The notes: generated from the sequence alone by a model not told the origin. Shown: positions 1 to 8,728, counted from the stretch's first letter. The stretch is DNA of 64,000 bases from Actinospineispora spinosispora DSM 44797 (GCF_000429025.1 NZ_AUBB01000021.1:124001-188000); one strand, 5' to 3'. A program made the numbers and translations.

Positions 1-714
1 GAACACCACGACCGAGGCCACGGTGACGTAGATCAGGATGGCGAACGTCATGGCGCGCGGAACCTGGAATCCGAACACCGACATCGGTCCGGACAACGTC
101 CACAGCACCGCGACGAACGAGCAGGTCGAGATGATCGCGCTCACCGCGCCGAGCAGCAGATCCTGTGAGTTCGAGGTGAACGAGTTGATGTCCTCCTGAA
201 TGCGCTGGTCCGGGTTGTCCACCGCATCGGGGAGGAAGTTGGCCACGTGGTAGGACCTGTCCGTCATCCAGTCGGTCAGCATTTCGTTGGTCAACCACAC
301 TCGCCAGCGGATCACCAGCAGCTGACCGAGGAAGTAGCTGAGCATCACTTGGACGACGTTGACCGCGGCGATGAATCCGAAGATTCCCATGTAGCGGTAG
401 AACTGTGAGGCGTCCCGTTTCTGGAACGCGGTGTAGAGCCCATTCTGGAAGTACGAGTCGAGTACCTGCAGCCTGACTCCGACGATGGCCAGGACGAGCA
501 CGGCGGTGATCGACAGTATCGGTTGCCAGCTGGCCCAGCTACGGCCCGGGATGAAGTGCGACAGGGTCAGTGCCTTGAAGTTTCGCCCCCAGCCGGTGAA
601 CTTCATGACCGAGGCGGCCGACAGTGCGAGTACGACGAGTGTGACGACGGAAACCTTCAGCGTCCACGACAGGCTCAGCAGCCACTCGTCGGGCCAATCC
701 AACGAGTCCTCCAT
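1..714 (-). CDS. SbmA/BacA-like ABC transporter, membrane domain (3' end outside window)
   Basis: The 238 visible residues are the N-terminal membrane part of an SbmA/BacA/YddA-type ABC transporter. Members of this family move peptides, cobalamin-like or fatty-acyl substrates across the inner membrane. Hydrophobic helices alternate with the motif NPDQRIQED near residue 165, a hallmark of the ABC_membrane_2 fold, and RWRVWLTNEMLTDWM lies just before it. The ATPase half would lie beyond base 1. The ATG at 714 overlaps a TGA of a short upstream frame (TGATG), and a GGAGG inside codons 1-3 could instead serve a TTG at codon 5. The family is clear; the substrate cannot be judged. Confidence 0.85.
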   Translation of the reverse strand, partial: MEDSLDWPDEWLLSLSWTLKVSVVTLVVLALSAASVMKFTGWGRNFKALTLSHFIPGRSWASWQPILSITAVLVLAIVGVRLQVLDSYFQNGLYTAFQKRDASQFYRYMGIFGFIAAVNVVQVMLSYFLGQLLVIRWRVWLTNEMLTDWMTDRSYHVANFLPDAVDNPDQRIQEDINSFTSNSQDLLLGAVSAIISTCSFVAVLWTLSGPMSVFGFQVPRAMTFAILIYVTVASVVVF

Positions 715-785
715 CAAGCGATTCGCTCGGTGCGGACGAGGGTGCCCTGGTTGTCGTCGCACGCCTCCGGTGGGAGCCCGATCAT
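714..785 (-). other. Possible 23-codon leader ORF overlapping the ABC transporter start
   Basis: ATG at 785 opens a 23-residue frame (MIGLPPEACDDNQGTLVRTE and three more residues). Its TGA shares one base with the ATG of the SbmA-like gene. Such a TGATG junction permits translational coupling. No strong Shine-Dalgarno site is visible for the short frame, so it may be chance or the true upstream part of the mRNA leader. Confidence 0.2.
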
Positions 786-885
786 GACCCCACGCTAATC
801 CGGCCTGGCTGGGGAACTGTCAGCTTCGCCGAGACCCTTGCCGATCCTCGACCGGTCGTTGCCGCCGATCTCGGCGACTTGACCT

Positions 886-934
886 GAGTCGCACGACTGT
901 GCGACACTGACTGAGTCGTACAGTCGTGCGACTC
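886..934. promoter_or_regulatory. Tandem palindromic operators upstream of the acyl-CoA cluster
   Basis: Two near-identical inverted repeats lie 27 bp apart, centre to centre. The first (886-907) contains GTCGCAC-GACT-GTGCGAC, a perfect 7-4-7 palindrome. The second (913-934) has 9-bp arms GAGTCGTAC and GTGCGACTC with one mismatch around the spacer AGTC. They end 23 bp before the ATG at 958. The TetR-family gene at 3236 in the same cluster is the obvious candidate ligand-responsive binder. Confidence 0.6.
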
Positions 935-957
935 TCTCAACATCGCGGAGCGGGTCG

Positions 958-1962
958 ATGAAATCCTGGGTAAGCCACGAACCGGGTGGCCCCGAAGCGC
1001 TTGTGCTCGAGGACGTACCGGTACCGACACCCGGCCAGGGCGACGTGCTCGTGCGGGTGCGCGCGGTCGGGATCAACTTTCCGGACAGTCTCCTCATTCG
1101 CGGGCAGTACCAGGTCTCGCCACCTCGCCCTCTCACACCCGGAAGTGAGTTCTGCGGCGATGTCGAGGCCACTCGTGACCATGAGTCGGGCCTGAAACCG
1201 GGAGACAGGGTCATCGGCGTCTCGGGCTGGGGGGCGATGGCCGAGTACGTGACGATGCCGGCCCGAGCTCTCACAAAGGCACCCGACTCCCTGCCGTACG
1301 CGACGGGCGCCGCATTCCTGTTCACGTATGCGACCGCGTATCACGCGCTCCGCGACGTCGCCGATCTGCAGGCCGAGGAGAAGCTGGTGGTGCTCGGCGC
1401 CGCCGGGGGCGTCGGTCGCGCCGCGGTGGAGCTGGGGAGGGCATTGGGGGCAACCGTCGTCGCCGGAGTCTCCTCGGCGGAGAAACTCGACTTCGCGTTG
1501 GCGGCCGGAGCGACCAGCGGGATCGTCTACGACGCCGAGCTGGGCCCCGGCGGACCCCAACGGGACTTCACCGGCCGGCTCAGGGCCCTGGACCCGGCCG
1601 GAACGGGGTTCGACGTCGTCTTCGACCCGGTCGGCGGGTCGTACTCCGAGCCCGCGTTTCGCGCGCTCGGCCGGGGAGGCCGCCACCTGGTGGTCGGATT
1701 CGCCGCGGGTATTCCCCGAATACCGCTGAATCTGGTACTGCTCAAAGGTGCGAGCATTATCGGCGTCGACTGGCGTACGTTCGTCGAGGTAGAAGCGGCG
1801 TCGAATCGGCGCAACGTCGGAGAGCTTCTCGCGCTGTGGGGTAGCGGGTCCATATCGCCCGCGGTCACGCACATCATTCCGTTCTCGGACGCACCGAGCG
1901 CCCTTGCTCTCCTCGATGCCCGGAAGGCAATGGGGAAAATTGTGGTCATGCTGCCGGAATAG
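958..1962 (+). CDS. NADPH:quinone oxidoreductase, zinc-independent MDR family
   Basis: The 334-residue protein is a medium-chain dehydrogenase/reductase of the quinone-oxidoreductase type. Members reduce quinones or the double bond of enoyl-type substrates with NADPH in the cytosol. The N-terminal GroES-like half runs to about residue 120. The Rossmann half has the nucleotide motif GAAGGVGRAA near 147-156, and a C-terminal helix carries DARKAMGKIVV. The cysteine/histidine ligands of the structural zinc are absent. GGAGCGGG precedes the ATG. It is the first gene of a set followed by an acyl-CoA dehydrogenase and an acyl-CoA synthetase, so an enoyl- or acyl-related substrate is plausible by inference. 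Confidence 0.85.
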   Translation: MKSWVSHEPGGPEALVLEDVPVPTPGQGDVLVRVRAVGINFPDSLLIRGQYQVSPPRPLTPGSEFCGDVEATRDHESGLKPGDRVIGVSGWGAMAEYVTMPARALTKAPDSLPYATGAAFLFTYATAYHALRDVADLQAEEKLVVLGAAGGVGRAAVELGRALGATVVAGVSSAEKLDFALAAGATSGIVYDAELGPGGPQRDFTGRLRALDPAGTGFDVVFDPVGGSYSEPAFRALGRGGRHLVVGFAAGIPRIPLNLVLLKGASIIGVDWRTFVEVEAASNRRNVGELLALWGSGSISPAVTHIIPFSDAPSALALLDARKAMGKIVVMLPE

Positions 1963-2012
1963 CCCGAACGACCGACATGCTCGACATAGTCGACAAAGGA
2001 GAGTGTGCGAAC

Positions 2013-3170
2013 ATGCATTTCGAACTCACGGCGGAGCAGCGCGATCTGCAGGAGCGTGCCCGTCGATTCATGGACGACGAGGTACTCCCGAACTATCAGT
2101 CATGGCCCCTGCGGGAGGAAGATTACGGCGCTGAGCTGATCACCTGGCTCAACGCCACGCAGGAGAAATACGGTATCAATAAGATCAATGTTCCGAAAGA
2201 GTATGGTGGACGAGGCCTCGGTGCGGTCGAAGACGTCATCGTACTGACGGAGATAGCGAGATGCCCCCGGCATATTCCAGGGAACGCGTACAGCCCGTGG
2301 CCGGTGATGTACGAGTCCTCAGAGGAAATCAAGCAGAAGTATCTGTACCCGGTTCTGGACGGAAAGACCGGTTGGTCACTGTGCTTCACCGAGCCGGGAG
2401 CGGGTTCCGACCTGTCGGCGATGACCACGTCGGCGGTTCGCAAGGGGGACAGTTGGGTGCTGAACGGCCGAAAGTTGTGGCACACCGAGCATGCTTTGGC
2501 CTCGCACACCGCCGTCGCGGCGGTAACGGACCCGTCGAAAGGATCCCGGGGTATCAGCATCTTCCTCGTCGATCACGGCACCCCCGGCTTCCGGCCGGTG
2601 CGCCAGATTCCGGTTCTGTCCCGGTCGTGGGGGATCGAAGAAGAGCTCGAGCTGGACAACGTCGTCGTGCCGCACAAGAACCTCCTCGGAGAAGAGGGAG
2701 CCGGGTTCGCGATCGCGCAGCATCAGTTCAACCGCTTCCGCCTGCGACTGGGCGGCAGTGCATTGGGTATCTCGGAACGCAGCCAGGAGCTGGCGGTCGC
2801 GTACGCGAAGGAACGCGAGGTGTTCGGTCGCAAGCTCGGCGAAAACCAGGCAATCCAATGGATGTTGACCGACAACTTCTACGACATCGAGTCGATCCGC
2901 TGGAACACATTCCACGCCGCGTGGCTCGTGGACAAGCTGGGATATCCGGCCGTGCGTCTCCAGGTCGCGTCGGTAAAGGCTTACTGCATCGACGCCGGGC
3001 TCCGTGTCGTCGATCGTTCGATGCAGGTCTTGGGCGGTCGGGGTCTGGCGGTCGACGACTATCCGTTCGGCGACTTCTATGGGTTCCTGCGGATGTGCAA
3101 GCAGATGGAAGGATCGACAGAGATCATGAAGATCGTCATGGCCAGGGAGATCTTGGGGCAGCGGACGTGA
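2013..3170 (+). CDS. Acyl-CoA dehydrogenase
   Basis: This FAD-dependent acyl-CoA dehydrogenase of about 385 residues introduces an alpha,beta double bond into an acyl-CoA and passes electrons to ETF. All three family domains are visible: the helical N-terminus (HFELTAEQRDL), the middle beta domain (CFTEPGAGSDLSAM) and the C-terminal helical domain (YAKEREVFGRKLGENQ, then VLGGRG). The motif QMEGSTEIMK carries the glutamate at the position of the medium-chain enzyme's catalytic base. The ATG at 2013 is preferred over an in-frame ATG at 1977 because AAAGGAG sits about 11 bases upstream. It lies 50 bp behind the quinone-oxidoreductase gene and is probably cotranscribed. Confidence 0.92.
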   Translation: MHFELTAEQRDLQERARRFMDDEVLPNYQSWPLREEDYGAELITWLNATQEKYGINKINVPKEYGGRGLGAVEDVIVLTEIARCPRHIPGNAYSPWPVMYESSEEIKQKYLYPVLDGKTGWSLCFTEPGAGSDLSAMTTSAVRKGDSWVLNGRKLWHTEHALASHTAVAAVTDPSKGSRGISIFLVDHGTPGFRPVRQIPVLSRSWGIEEELELDNVVVPHKNLLGEEGAGFAIAQHQFNRFRLRLGGSALGISERSQELAVAYAKEREVFGRKLGENQAIQWMLTDNFYDIESIRWNTFHAAWLVDKLGYPAVRLQVASVKAYCIDAGLRVVDRSMQVLGGRGLAVDDYPFGDFYGFLRMCKQMEGSTEIMKIVMAREILGQRT

Positions 3171-3235
3171 AGCCCCTGTTCTTCCCGTCGAATGTGTCGA
3201 GTGACACCGTCGACCGACTCTCGTAGGATCGCATA

Positions 3236-3817
3236 ATGGCTCGACCTCGCGCTGACGACGTGCGCCGACAGATTCTGCTCGCCACGTTCGCGCAGATCGC
3301 CGGCCGCGGGGTCGACGGGATGAGCATGCGAACACTCGCAGCAGCGGCCGGTGCGAGTGTGGGAACGGTTACCTACCATTTTCCGAGCAAGAGGCAGCTG
3401 CTGCACGAGGCCATCAGGTACGGCTACGAGCGCCCGCCGGCGAACTTCGTCGAGGGCGACCCGTTGGCCAGCATGTATGCGTTGCTCGAACGCTTCGACC
3501 TGACGGCGCCACATCGGCGGACGTGGTGGCAGTTCTGGATCGCGATCATCGCCTACTCCCAGAAGGACGACGAGATTCGCCATCTTCTCGCCGAGCAGCA
3601 TCACTCGGCGGTCGGGAGATTTCGCACAATCATCGCCGATGGGATTGCGTCCGGCATCTTTCACACCGACGATGTCGACGCATCCGCCGTCGAGATCGCG
3701 GCGCATGCTCATGGAATCGCCGTGTCACAGCTCGTCGATCCTCCGTCCGCCGAGGCACTGAGTCGTAACCTGCCGGCGCTGGTGGATCCGATCCGGGTGG
3801 CCAGCAGGCGCGCATAG
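3236..3817 (+). CDS. TetR/AcrR family transcriptional regulator
   Basis: This 193-residue TetR-type repressor has an N-terminal HTH at about 10-55 (RRQILLATFAQIAGRGVDGM, then LAAAAGASVGTVTYHFPSK, with the usual YHFPSK helix end). A ligand-binding all-helical domain follows. The central motif THWWQFW-like stretch (HRRTWWQFWIAIIAY) resembles TetR_C_6-type domains. It lies 65 bp after the acyl-CoA dehydrogenase and before the acyl-CoA synthetase, all on the same strand. It likely represses the whole set through the palindromes at 886-934. An acyl-CoA or free acid effector is inferred from context only. Confidence 0.9.
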   Translation: MARPRADDVRRQILLATFAQIAGRGVDGMSMRTLAAAAGASVGTVTYHFPSKRQLLHEAIRYGYERPPANFVEGDPLASMYALLERFDLTAPHRRTWWQFWIAIIAYSQKDDEIRHLLAEQHHSAVGRFRTIIADGIASGIFHTDDVDASAVEIAAHAHGIAVSQLVDPPSAEALSRNLPALVDPIRVASRRA

Positions 3818-3959
3818 GCGGCTGCCAGCGTTAGTACCCGCCGCTACTCGGCGCGGCTGGATCGGCGATCGTCGGCATTCAGCGGCGATACCCGACTGTA
3901 TGGGTCCCCGCGGGAAACGTTCGGAAACGAGTTTTCGCGAGCGCGAAAGGTGTAAATCT

Positions 3960-5756
3960 GTGGCGTACCTCAACACGTACGAAGTGATCAACGACCGCGC
4001 GCGTCGACATCCGGACCGGGTGGCGCTCATCTTTCTCGAAGACGGGACGACGGACGGCCAAGAGCGGTCGTTCTCCTACCAGGAGCTCCGAGATGACATC
4101 GTGCGTGCCGCGAACATGCTGGCCCAGCTGGGTGTCGGTCGGACCGATGCCGTGACCCTGATGTTGCCCAACGGCCCCGAAGCGCAGGTGGCGATGTGGG
4201 CCGCCGAGTCCGTCGGTATAGCGAACCCCGTGAACGGCCATCTGAGCCTGGGCCAGCTCGCCCATATCCTCAACGCCGCTGGCACGAAAGTCCTCGTCGT
4301 CCAAGGACCGTCCGAGCCCGCGGTCTGGGAGAAGGCCGTTGAGCTGCGGGACCTCGTCCCGTCCCTGGGGTGCATCCTGGCCGTGGACGGAACGAACGAC
4401 GTCGCCCTCGGATGGCACTCTCGAATCAGTTCCCAGACCGCCGGCCGGCTGCAGTTCCCCGCTCCTCGGCCGTCGGACATCGCCTCCTACTTCCACACCG
4501 GCGGTACCACGGGGACCCCGAAGCTGGCCCAGCACACACACGGGAACGAGGTCTTCAACAGCGCCGCGATCGTCGATGTACTCGGCTGGTCGCGCTATCG
4601 CTCTTCGGCGATGGCTCTGCCCATGTTCCACGTCGTCGGCGCGATCGCCGTGTCGCTGGGCGCTTTCACCTCGGGGATGACACTGGTTGTTCTCGGGCCT
4701 CTTGGCTTCCGCAATCGGACCGCCGTCGCGCGCATCTGGGAAACGGTCGACAGACATGACATCGAGGTGTTGGTCGTTGTACCGACAGTCATGTCGGCGA
4801 TCCTGGAGACCAGCGATCATGGTCGGATCTCTCGAACTCTCGCACAGACCGTCTCGGGATCGGCGCCGGTCCCGATCGCTCTGGCGCAACGGTGGGAACG
4901 CACCGTCGGACACCGGCCGCTCGGTGCCTACGGTCTGACCGAAGGGACTTGCGCGAGTGCGTTGACACCGCCGGGTGGCCCGGTCAAAGCAGGCTCGGTC
5001 GGGCGATCGCTGCCCGGGTGCGAGATTCGCATCGTCGATCACGATCTCTCCGGGACGGAGCCGTCGGTGGAGAGCGTCCGGGAGACCGGAGAGCCTGGTC
5101 TGGTGCTGACCCGAGGCCCGAACATCTTCCCCGGCTACAAGGTCCCTCGGCGTGACGCGGGTGTGCTGCTCGACGGCGGGTGGCTCAACACCGGGGACAT
5201 CGGGTACGTCGACGGCGACGGCGATCTGTGGATCACCGGGCGCGCAAAAGACCTCATCAAGCGCAGCGGCCACGGCATCGATCCGTCGGAGGTCGAAGAG
5301 GGCTTGGCGCGGCACCCGGCCGTGACGATGGCGGCGGTCGTCGGGCGCCCCGATGCCTATGCCGGAGAGGTGCCGATCGCGTTCGTGCAGGTCCGCCACG
5401 ACCTGGCCGCACCCGAGGTTGCTGAAGAGCTACGTCTGTGGTGCAAGGAACGCGTCGGCGATCCTGCCGCGGCTCCGGTGCAGGTCGTTGCCGTGAGCGA
5501 GCTACCGATGACGGGCGTCGGCAAAATCTCCAAGGTCGAGCTGCGCCGTCGGGCGGCCCGCCTCGCGATCGAACTGGAAATCGCCGGCATCGTGAAGAAC
5601 TCCCGATCGGCCTACGCGCTGGAGCTTCACGACGAGGGTACGAGATTCGTGGGTCGGGTCGTGACGAGCAGTGCACCGGCCGATCTCGCCGAACGGATCC
5701 GGTATCGGCTTTCCCTGCTCTCGGTGCCCACGGTCATCTCGGTCGAGTCCGGCTGA
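3960..5756 (+). CDS. AMP-forming acyl-CoA synthetase with C-terminal extension
   Basis: This ANL-superfamily ligase activates a carboxylic acid as acyl-AMP and transfers it to CoA. From a GTG start (598 aa), the phosphate loop TGGTTGTPK is at about 180-188, YGLTEG at 324-329 and NTGD at about 410-413. The hinge region GRAKDLIKRSG is near 427-437, and the catalytic lysine is at about 522 in TGVGKISK. GAAAGG lies some 9 bases before the GTG at 3960; the ATG at 3900 lacks a ribosome site. Unusually, about 70 residues continue beyond the catalytic lysine and look like a small alpha/beta domain. The neighbouring dehydrogenase suggests the acyl-CoA product is then oxidised. The acid itself is unknown. 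Confidence 0.92.
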   Translation: MAYLNTYEVINDRARRHPDRVALIFLEDGTTDGQERSFSYQELRDDIVRAANMLAQLGVGRTDAVTLMLPNGPEAQVAMWAAESVGIANPVNGHLSLGQLAHILNAAGTKVLVVQGPSEPAVWEKAVELRDLVPSLGCILAVDGTNDVALGWHSRISSQTAGRLQFPAPRPSDIASYFHTGGTTGTPKLAQHTHGNEVFNSAAIVDVLGWSRYRSSAMALPMFHVVGAIAVSLGAFTSGMTLVVLGPLGFRNRTAVARIWETVDRHDIEVLVVVPTVMSAILETSDHGRISRTLAQTVSGSAPVPIALAQRWERTVGHRPLGAYGLTEGTCASALTPPGGPVKAGSVGRSLPGCEIRIVDHDLSGTEPSVESVRETGEPGLVLTRGPNIFPGYKVPRRDAGVLLDGGWLNTGDIGYVDGDGDLWITGRAKDLIKRSGHGIDPSEVEEGLARHPAVTMAAVVGRPDAYAGEVPIAFVQVRHDLAAPEVAEELRLWCKERVGDPAAAPVQVVAVSELPMTGVGKISKVELRRRAARLAIELEIAGIVKNSRSAYALELHDEGTRFVGRVVTSSAPADLAERIRYRLSLLSVPTVISVESG

Positions 5757-5796
5757 CAGCGTGGCGGAGGCATCAGCCCGCTCGGGTGGGGAGCCG

Positions 5797-7083
5797 CTAC
5801 GACAGCTGCGCCTCGTCGTCCACCAGGTTCAGCTCGTGGGCGGGCGGGCTAGGCCGGCGGATGCACAGTGAGCAGACCGCTGCCAGCGCGCAGAGGCCGC
5901 CCGCGAGGTACCAGGCCAGGCTGTAGCTGCCGGTGTGGTCACGGATCAGACCCGCCCCCGAGGCGGCGATCGCGGCCCCGACCTGGTGGGAGGCGAACAC
6001 CCAGCCGAACACGATCGGTCCGTCGTCACCGAAGTGTTGTCGGGCAAGGGCCACGGTGGGGGGCACCGTGGCCACCCAGTCCAGCCCGTAGAAGACGATG
6101 AAGGCCCACATCGGTGGCATCGTGGTCGGGGCCAACAGCGGCGGCAGGGCCAGCAGGGACGCCCCGCGCAGGAAGTAGTAGACGCCGAGCAGCCAGCGTG
6201 CGTCGACCCGGTCGGTGAACCACCCGGAGGCGATCGTGCCGACGATGTCGAACAACCCGATCACGGCGAGCAGACCGGCAGCCATCGAGGTCGGCATGCC
6301 GTGGTCGTGCGCGGCCGGCACGAAGTGTGTGCCGACCAGGCCGTTGGTCGTCGCACCGCACACCGCGAACCCCGCTGCGAGCAGCCAGAACGTCCGGGTA
6401 CGTGCCGCCGAGACCAGGACCTCGATCGCACGCCGGGCCGCGCCGCCGGTCCGGACCGGCGGCATCGCCACGCCGCCGAGCGCGACGGTCCCCACGTCAC
6501 TGGGATGGTCGCGTAACAACAGCCAGACCAGCGGGAGCACGATCAGCGCCGCCCCGGCGACCAGGAGCGAGGCGACCCGCCAGCCGTGGTGGGTGGACAG
6601 CAGCGCGATCAGCGGCAGGAACACCAGCTGGCCGGTCGCACCGGCCGCTGTGAGCACGCCGCTGACCACACCCCGGTGACGGACGAACCACCGCCCGGTC
6701 AGCGTCGCCACGAACGCCATCGCCATCGAGCCGGTACCGACCCCGATCAGCAGCCCCCAGCACAGCATCAGTTGCCAGGGAGCGGTCATGAAGACGGTCA
6801 GACCGCTTCCGCAGGCCACCAGCGTCAACGCGCAGCACACCACCCTGCGCATGCCGAAGCGGTCCATCAACGCCGCCGCGAACGGCGAGAAGACGCCGTA
6901 GAGCAGCAGGTTCAGCGAGACCGCTGACGCGATCGTCGTGGTGGACCAGCCGAACTCGGCGCGCAGCGGGTCGATCAGCACGCCGGGCGCGGACCGGAAA
7001 CCGGCGGCTCCGATCAGCGCGATGAACCCCGCGAACGCCACCAGCCACGGCCAGTGCGACTTTCTGAGCGCCGTATCCGTCAT
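5797..7083 (-). CDS. MFS transporter (monocarboxylate/oxalate-type)
   Basis: This protein of about 428 residues has 12 predicted membrane segments and is a major facilitator resembling the monocarboxylate/oxalate-formate porter branch. Visible features are the N-terminal WLVAFAGFIALIGAAGFRSA, the loop DRFGMRRVV between helices 2 and 3, and a second half beginning after the cytoplasmic loop RTGGAARRAIEVLV. The ATG at 7083 is preceded by GGAGGA; an in-frame ATG 18 codons upstream lacks one. It is divergent from the GlxA-type regulator, and the short shared region carries a TGGCA palindrome. The regulator probably controls it. Substrate unknown. Confidence 0.88.
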   Translation of the reverse strand: MTDTALRKSHWPWLVAFAGFIALIGAAGFRSAPGVLIDPLRAEFGWSTTTIASAVSLNLLLYGVFSPFAAALMDRFGMRRVVCCALTLVACGSGLTVFMTAPWQLMLCWGLLIGVGTGSMAMAFVATLTGRWFVRHRGVVSGVLTAAGATGQLVFLPLIALLSTHHGWRVASLLVAGAALIVLPLVWLLLRDHPSDVGTVALGGVAMPPVRTGGAARRAIEVLVSAARTRTFWLLAAGFAVCGATTNGLVGTHFVPAAHDHGMPTSMAAGLLAVIGLFDIVGTIASGWFTDRVDARWLLGVYYFLRGASLLALPPLLAPTTMPPMWAFIVFYGLDWVATVPPTVALARQHFGDDGPIVFGWVFASHQVGAAIAASGAGLIRDHTGSYSLAWYLAGGLCALAAVCSLCIRRPSPPAHELNLVDDEAQLS

Positions 7084-7122
7084 CGGGGACGATCCTCCGT
7101 CGGCTGCGATCCGGAGGTCGAG

Positions 7123-7147
7123 TGGCAAGAATGCCAATATCTGTCAA
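7123..7147. promoter_or_regulatory. Palindrome and TTGACA box between MFS and GlxA-type regulator
   Basis: TGGCA-AGAA-TGCCA (7123-7136) is a perfect palindrome. On the minus strand a TTGACA box (7147-7142) lies immediately before it, so the palindrome would sit inside the promoter of the MFS gene. A weak or no -10 match follows. The position suits control by the divergent AraC-type protein. Confidence 0.45.
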
Positions 7148-7156
7148 GATTCGGCC

Positions 7157-8143
7157 ATGTCGCGCGCCCGGACCGTCGCAACTCGGCCACACCGCATCGC
7201 GATTCTGGCCGTCCCCCAGGTGATCGGTTACGACCTGGCGATTCCGGCCCAGTTGTTCAGCGGGGCGACCGGGCGGGACGGGCAGCCGCTGTACGAGGTG
7301 CGGGTGTGCGGGCTGGACCGGCTGCCGATACCCACAACGGTCGGCTACCAGCTCGTGCCCGAGCTGGGACCGGAGGGTCTCGACAGTGCCGACACCGTGA
7401 TCATCCCCGGCACCGACGCATCCGGTCCGAGGCAGCACGGCAGCCTGGACGAGCGGCTGGCCGCCGCGCTGCGCCGGATCCCGGGCGACGCCAGGCTGAT
7501 GTCCATCTGCACCGGTGCCTTCGTGCTGGCCGCGGCCGGAGTGCTGGACGGGCGCCGGGCCACGACGCACTGGTCGCACACGGAGCGGTTCCGGGAGCTG
7601 TACCCGGCGGTAACGCTGGACGAGTCGGTGTTGTACGTCGACGAGGGCGATGTGCTGACCTCGGCCGGGCTCGGTGCCGGGGTGGACCTGTGCCTACACG
7701 TTCTGCGCTCCGACCACGGCGTGCAGGTGGCCAATGCGGTGGCCCGCTACTGCGTGGTGCCGGCATGGCGAGACGGAGGGCAGTCGCAGTTCATCGACCG
7801 GCCGGTACCGGAGCCGCACAGCGGCACCACGGAGCCCACCCGTTCCTGGGCCCTGCAACACCTGGACGAGGCACTCACGCTCGCGGAGCTGGCGGCGCAC
7901 GCACACCTGAGCGTGCGCACCTTCAACCGCCGCTTCCGCGCCGAGACCGGGTTGTCCCCGCACACCTGGCTGACGCGCCATCGCATTCAGCACGCCCGGC
8001 ACCTGCTGGAGACCACCGACCTTCCCGTGGACCAGGTGGCGAGTGCGGCCGGCCTCGGGTCGGCGGCCACCCTGCGCCACCATCTGGGCAGGTCGCTCGG
8101 CGTGCCCCCACTGGCCTACCGCCGCACCTTCCGCTCCGAGTGA
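7157..8143 (+). CDS. GlxA family transcriptional regulator (DJ-1/PfpI domain plus AraC HTH)
   Basis: This 328-residue regulator has an N-terminal DJ-1/PfpI-like domain (about 1-190) and a C-terminal AraC-type double HTH (about 230-325). The nucleophile-elbow region reads SICTGAFVLAAAG, which keeps the cysteine typical of GlxA homologues. The AraC part shows LAAHAHLSVRTFNRRFRAET and VASAAGLGSAATLRHHLG. The ATG at 7157 matches the family N-terminus (RIAILAVPQVIGYDL). Upstream in-frame codons run through the divergent promoter and are unlikely to be translated. It probably activates or represses the adjacent MFS transporter. Confidence 0.9.
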   Translation: MSRARTVATRPHRIAILAVPQVIGYDLAIPAQLFSGATGRDGQPLYEVRVCGLDRLPIPTTVGYQLVPELGPEGLDSADTVIIPGTDASGPRQHGSLDERLAAALRRIPGDARLMSICTGAFVLAAAGVLDGRRATTHWSHTERFRELYPAVTLDESVLYVDEGDVLTSAGLGAGVDLCLHVLRSDHGVQVANAVARYCVVPAWRDGGQSQFIDRPVPEPHSGTTEPTRSWALQHLDEALTLAELAAHAHLSVRTFNRRFRAETGLSPHTWLTRHRIQHARHLLETTDLPVDQVASAAGLGSAATLRHHLGRSLGVPPLAYRRTFRSE

Positions 8144-8180
8144 GGCGACCTCCGCGTCCATGGGCGTCGGCCCGGCTCAC

Positions 8181-8226
8181 CTCGTGAGTGTTGAGTCTGG
8201 CTATAGCCACACCCAACACTCACGAG
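8181..8226. repeat. Long inverted repeat with nested palindrome (bidirectional terminator or repeat element)
   Basis: Perfect 13-bp arms CTCGTGAGTGTTG (8181-8193) and CAACACTCACGAG (8214-8226) enclose 20 bases that contain GGCTATAGCC, itself a perfect palindrome. The element sits between two convergent genes, so it can fold on both transcripts and could terminate them. Its length and symmetry also suit a dispersed chromosomal repeat. No second copy was seen in this window. Confidence 0.7.
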
Positions 8227-8247
8227 TCCACCGAGGCCGCGTGCTCG

Positions 8248-8637
8248 TCAGTCCGGCAGGCCACGGCTGAGCGCTACCCAACCCAGTCGTTCGCGGCGCG
8301 CTCGGGGCAACCCCGCTACCACCAGGTCGTAGGAGTCCTCGATCATGTCGTCGACCAGGTTCGCCGGCACTGAGCCGTCCAGGGTCACGGTGTTCCAGTG
8401 GCGCTTGTTCAGGTGGTAGCCGGGGGTGATCGCCGGGTAGCTGATGCGCAGTTGCACGGCGAGGTCGGGGTCGCACTTCAGGCTGACCTGGAGCGGGGAA
8501 CCGGCCAGCCGACTCAGCGCGAAAATCTTCCCGGCCACCTTGAAGACGCTGGTCGCCTCGTCGAACGGAAACTCCTCGCCGGCACCCGCCAACGACAGGC
8601 ACATCGCTCGTAGCTGCTCACCGCTGAAGGAGCTCAT
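8248..8637 (-). CDS. MmcQ/YjbR family protein
   Basis: This 129-residue protein belongs to the MmcQ/YjbR family, small proteins with a double-wing fold thought to bind DNA, of unknown physiological role. The family pattern is present: N-terminal LAGAGEEFPFDEATSVFKVAGKIFAL split over two strands, then the central ISYPAITPGYHLNKRHWNTV and a C-terminal helical SYDLVVAGL. The length matches the family. It stands alone, convergent with the GlxA-type regulator across the long inverted repeat. No partner is evident. Confidence 0.85.
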   Translation of the reverse strand: MSSFSGEQLRAMCLSLAGAGEEFPFDEATSVFKVAGKIFALSRLAGSPLQVSLKCDPDLAVQLRISYPAITPGYHLNKRHWNTVTLDGSVPANLVDDMIEDSYDLVVAGLPRARRERLGWVALSRGLPD

Positions 8638-8728
8638 GGCGCCACGTTAGTCATCGGCGCCGACACTACCGCTGCCGCCGGAAGGACGGGGTGCTCCCAG
8701 CTCGCCGGGGGAGGTTCTCGCGGGTGTC

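Noticed and set aside
3879..5399. Open frame of over 500 codons antisense to the acyl-CoA synthetase
   Set aside because: It mirrors a gene with strong family motifs; its own product is rich in Arg/His/Asp with no domain, as usual for antisense frames in GC-rich DNA.
6938..7156. N-terminal extension of the GlxA-type regulator
   Set aside because: The extension is antisense to the MFS gene and promoter; family similarity starts at the ATG at 7157.
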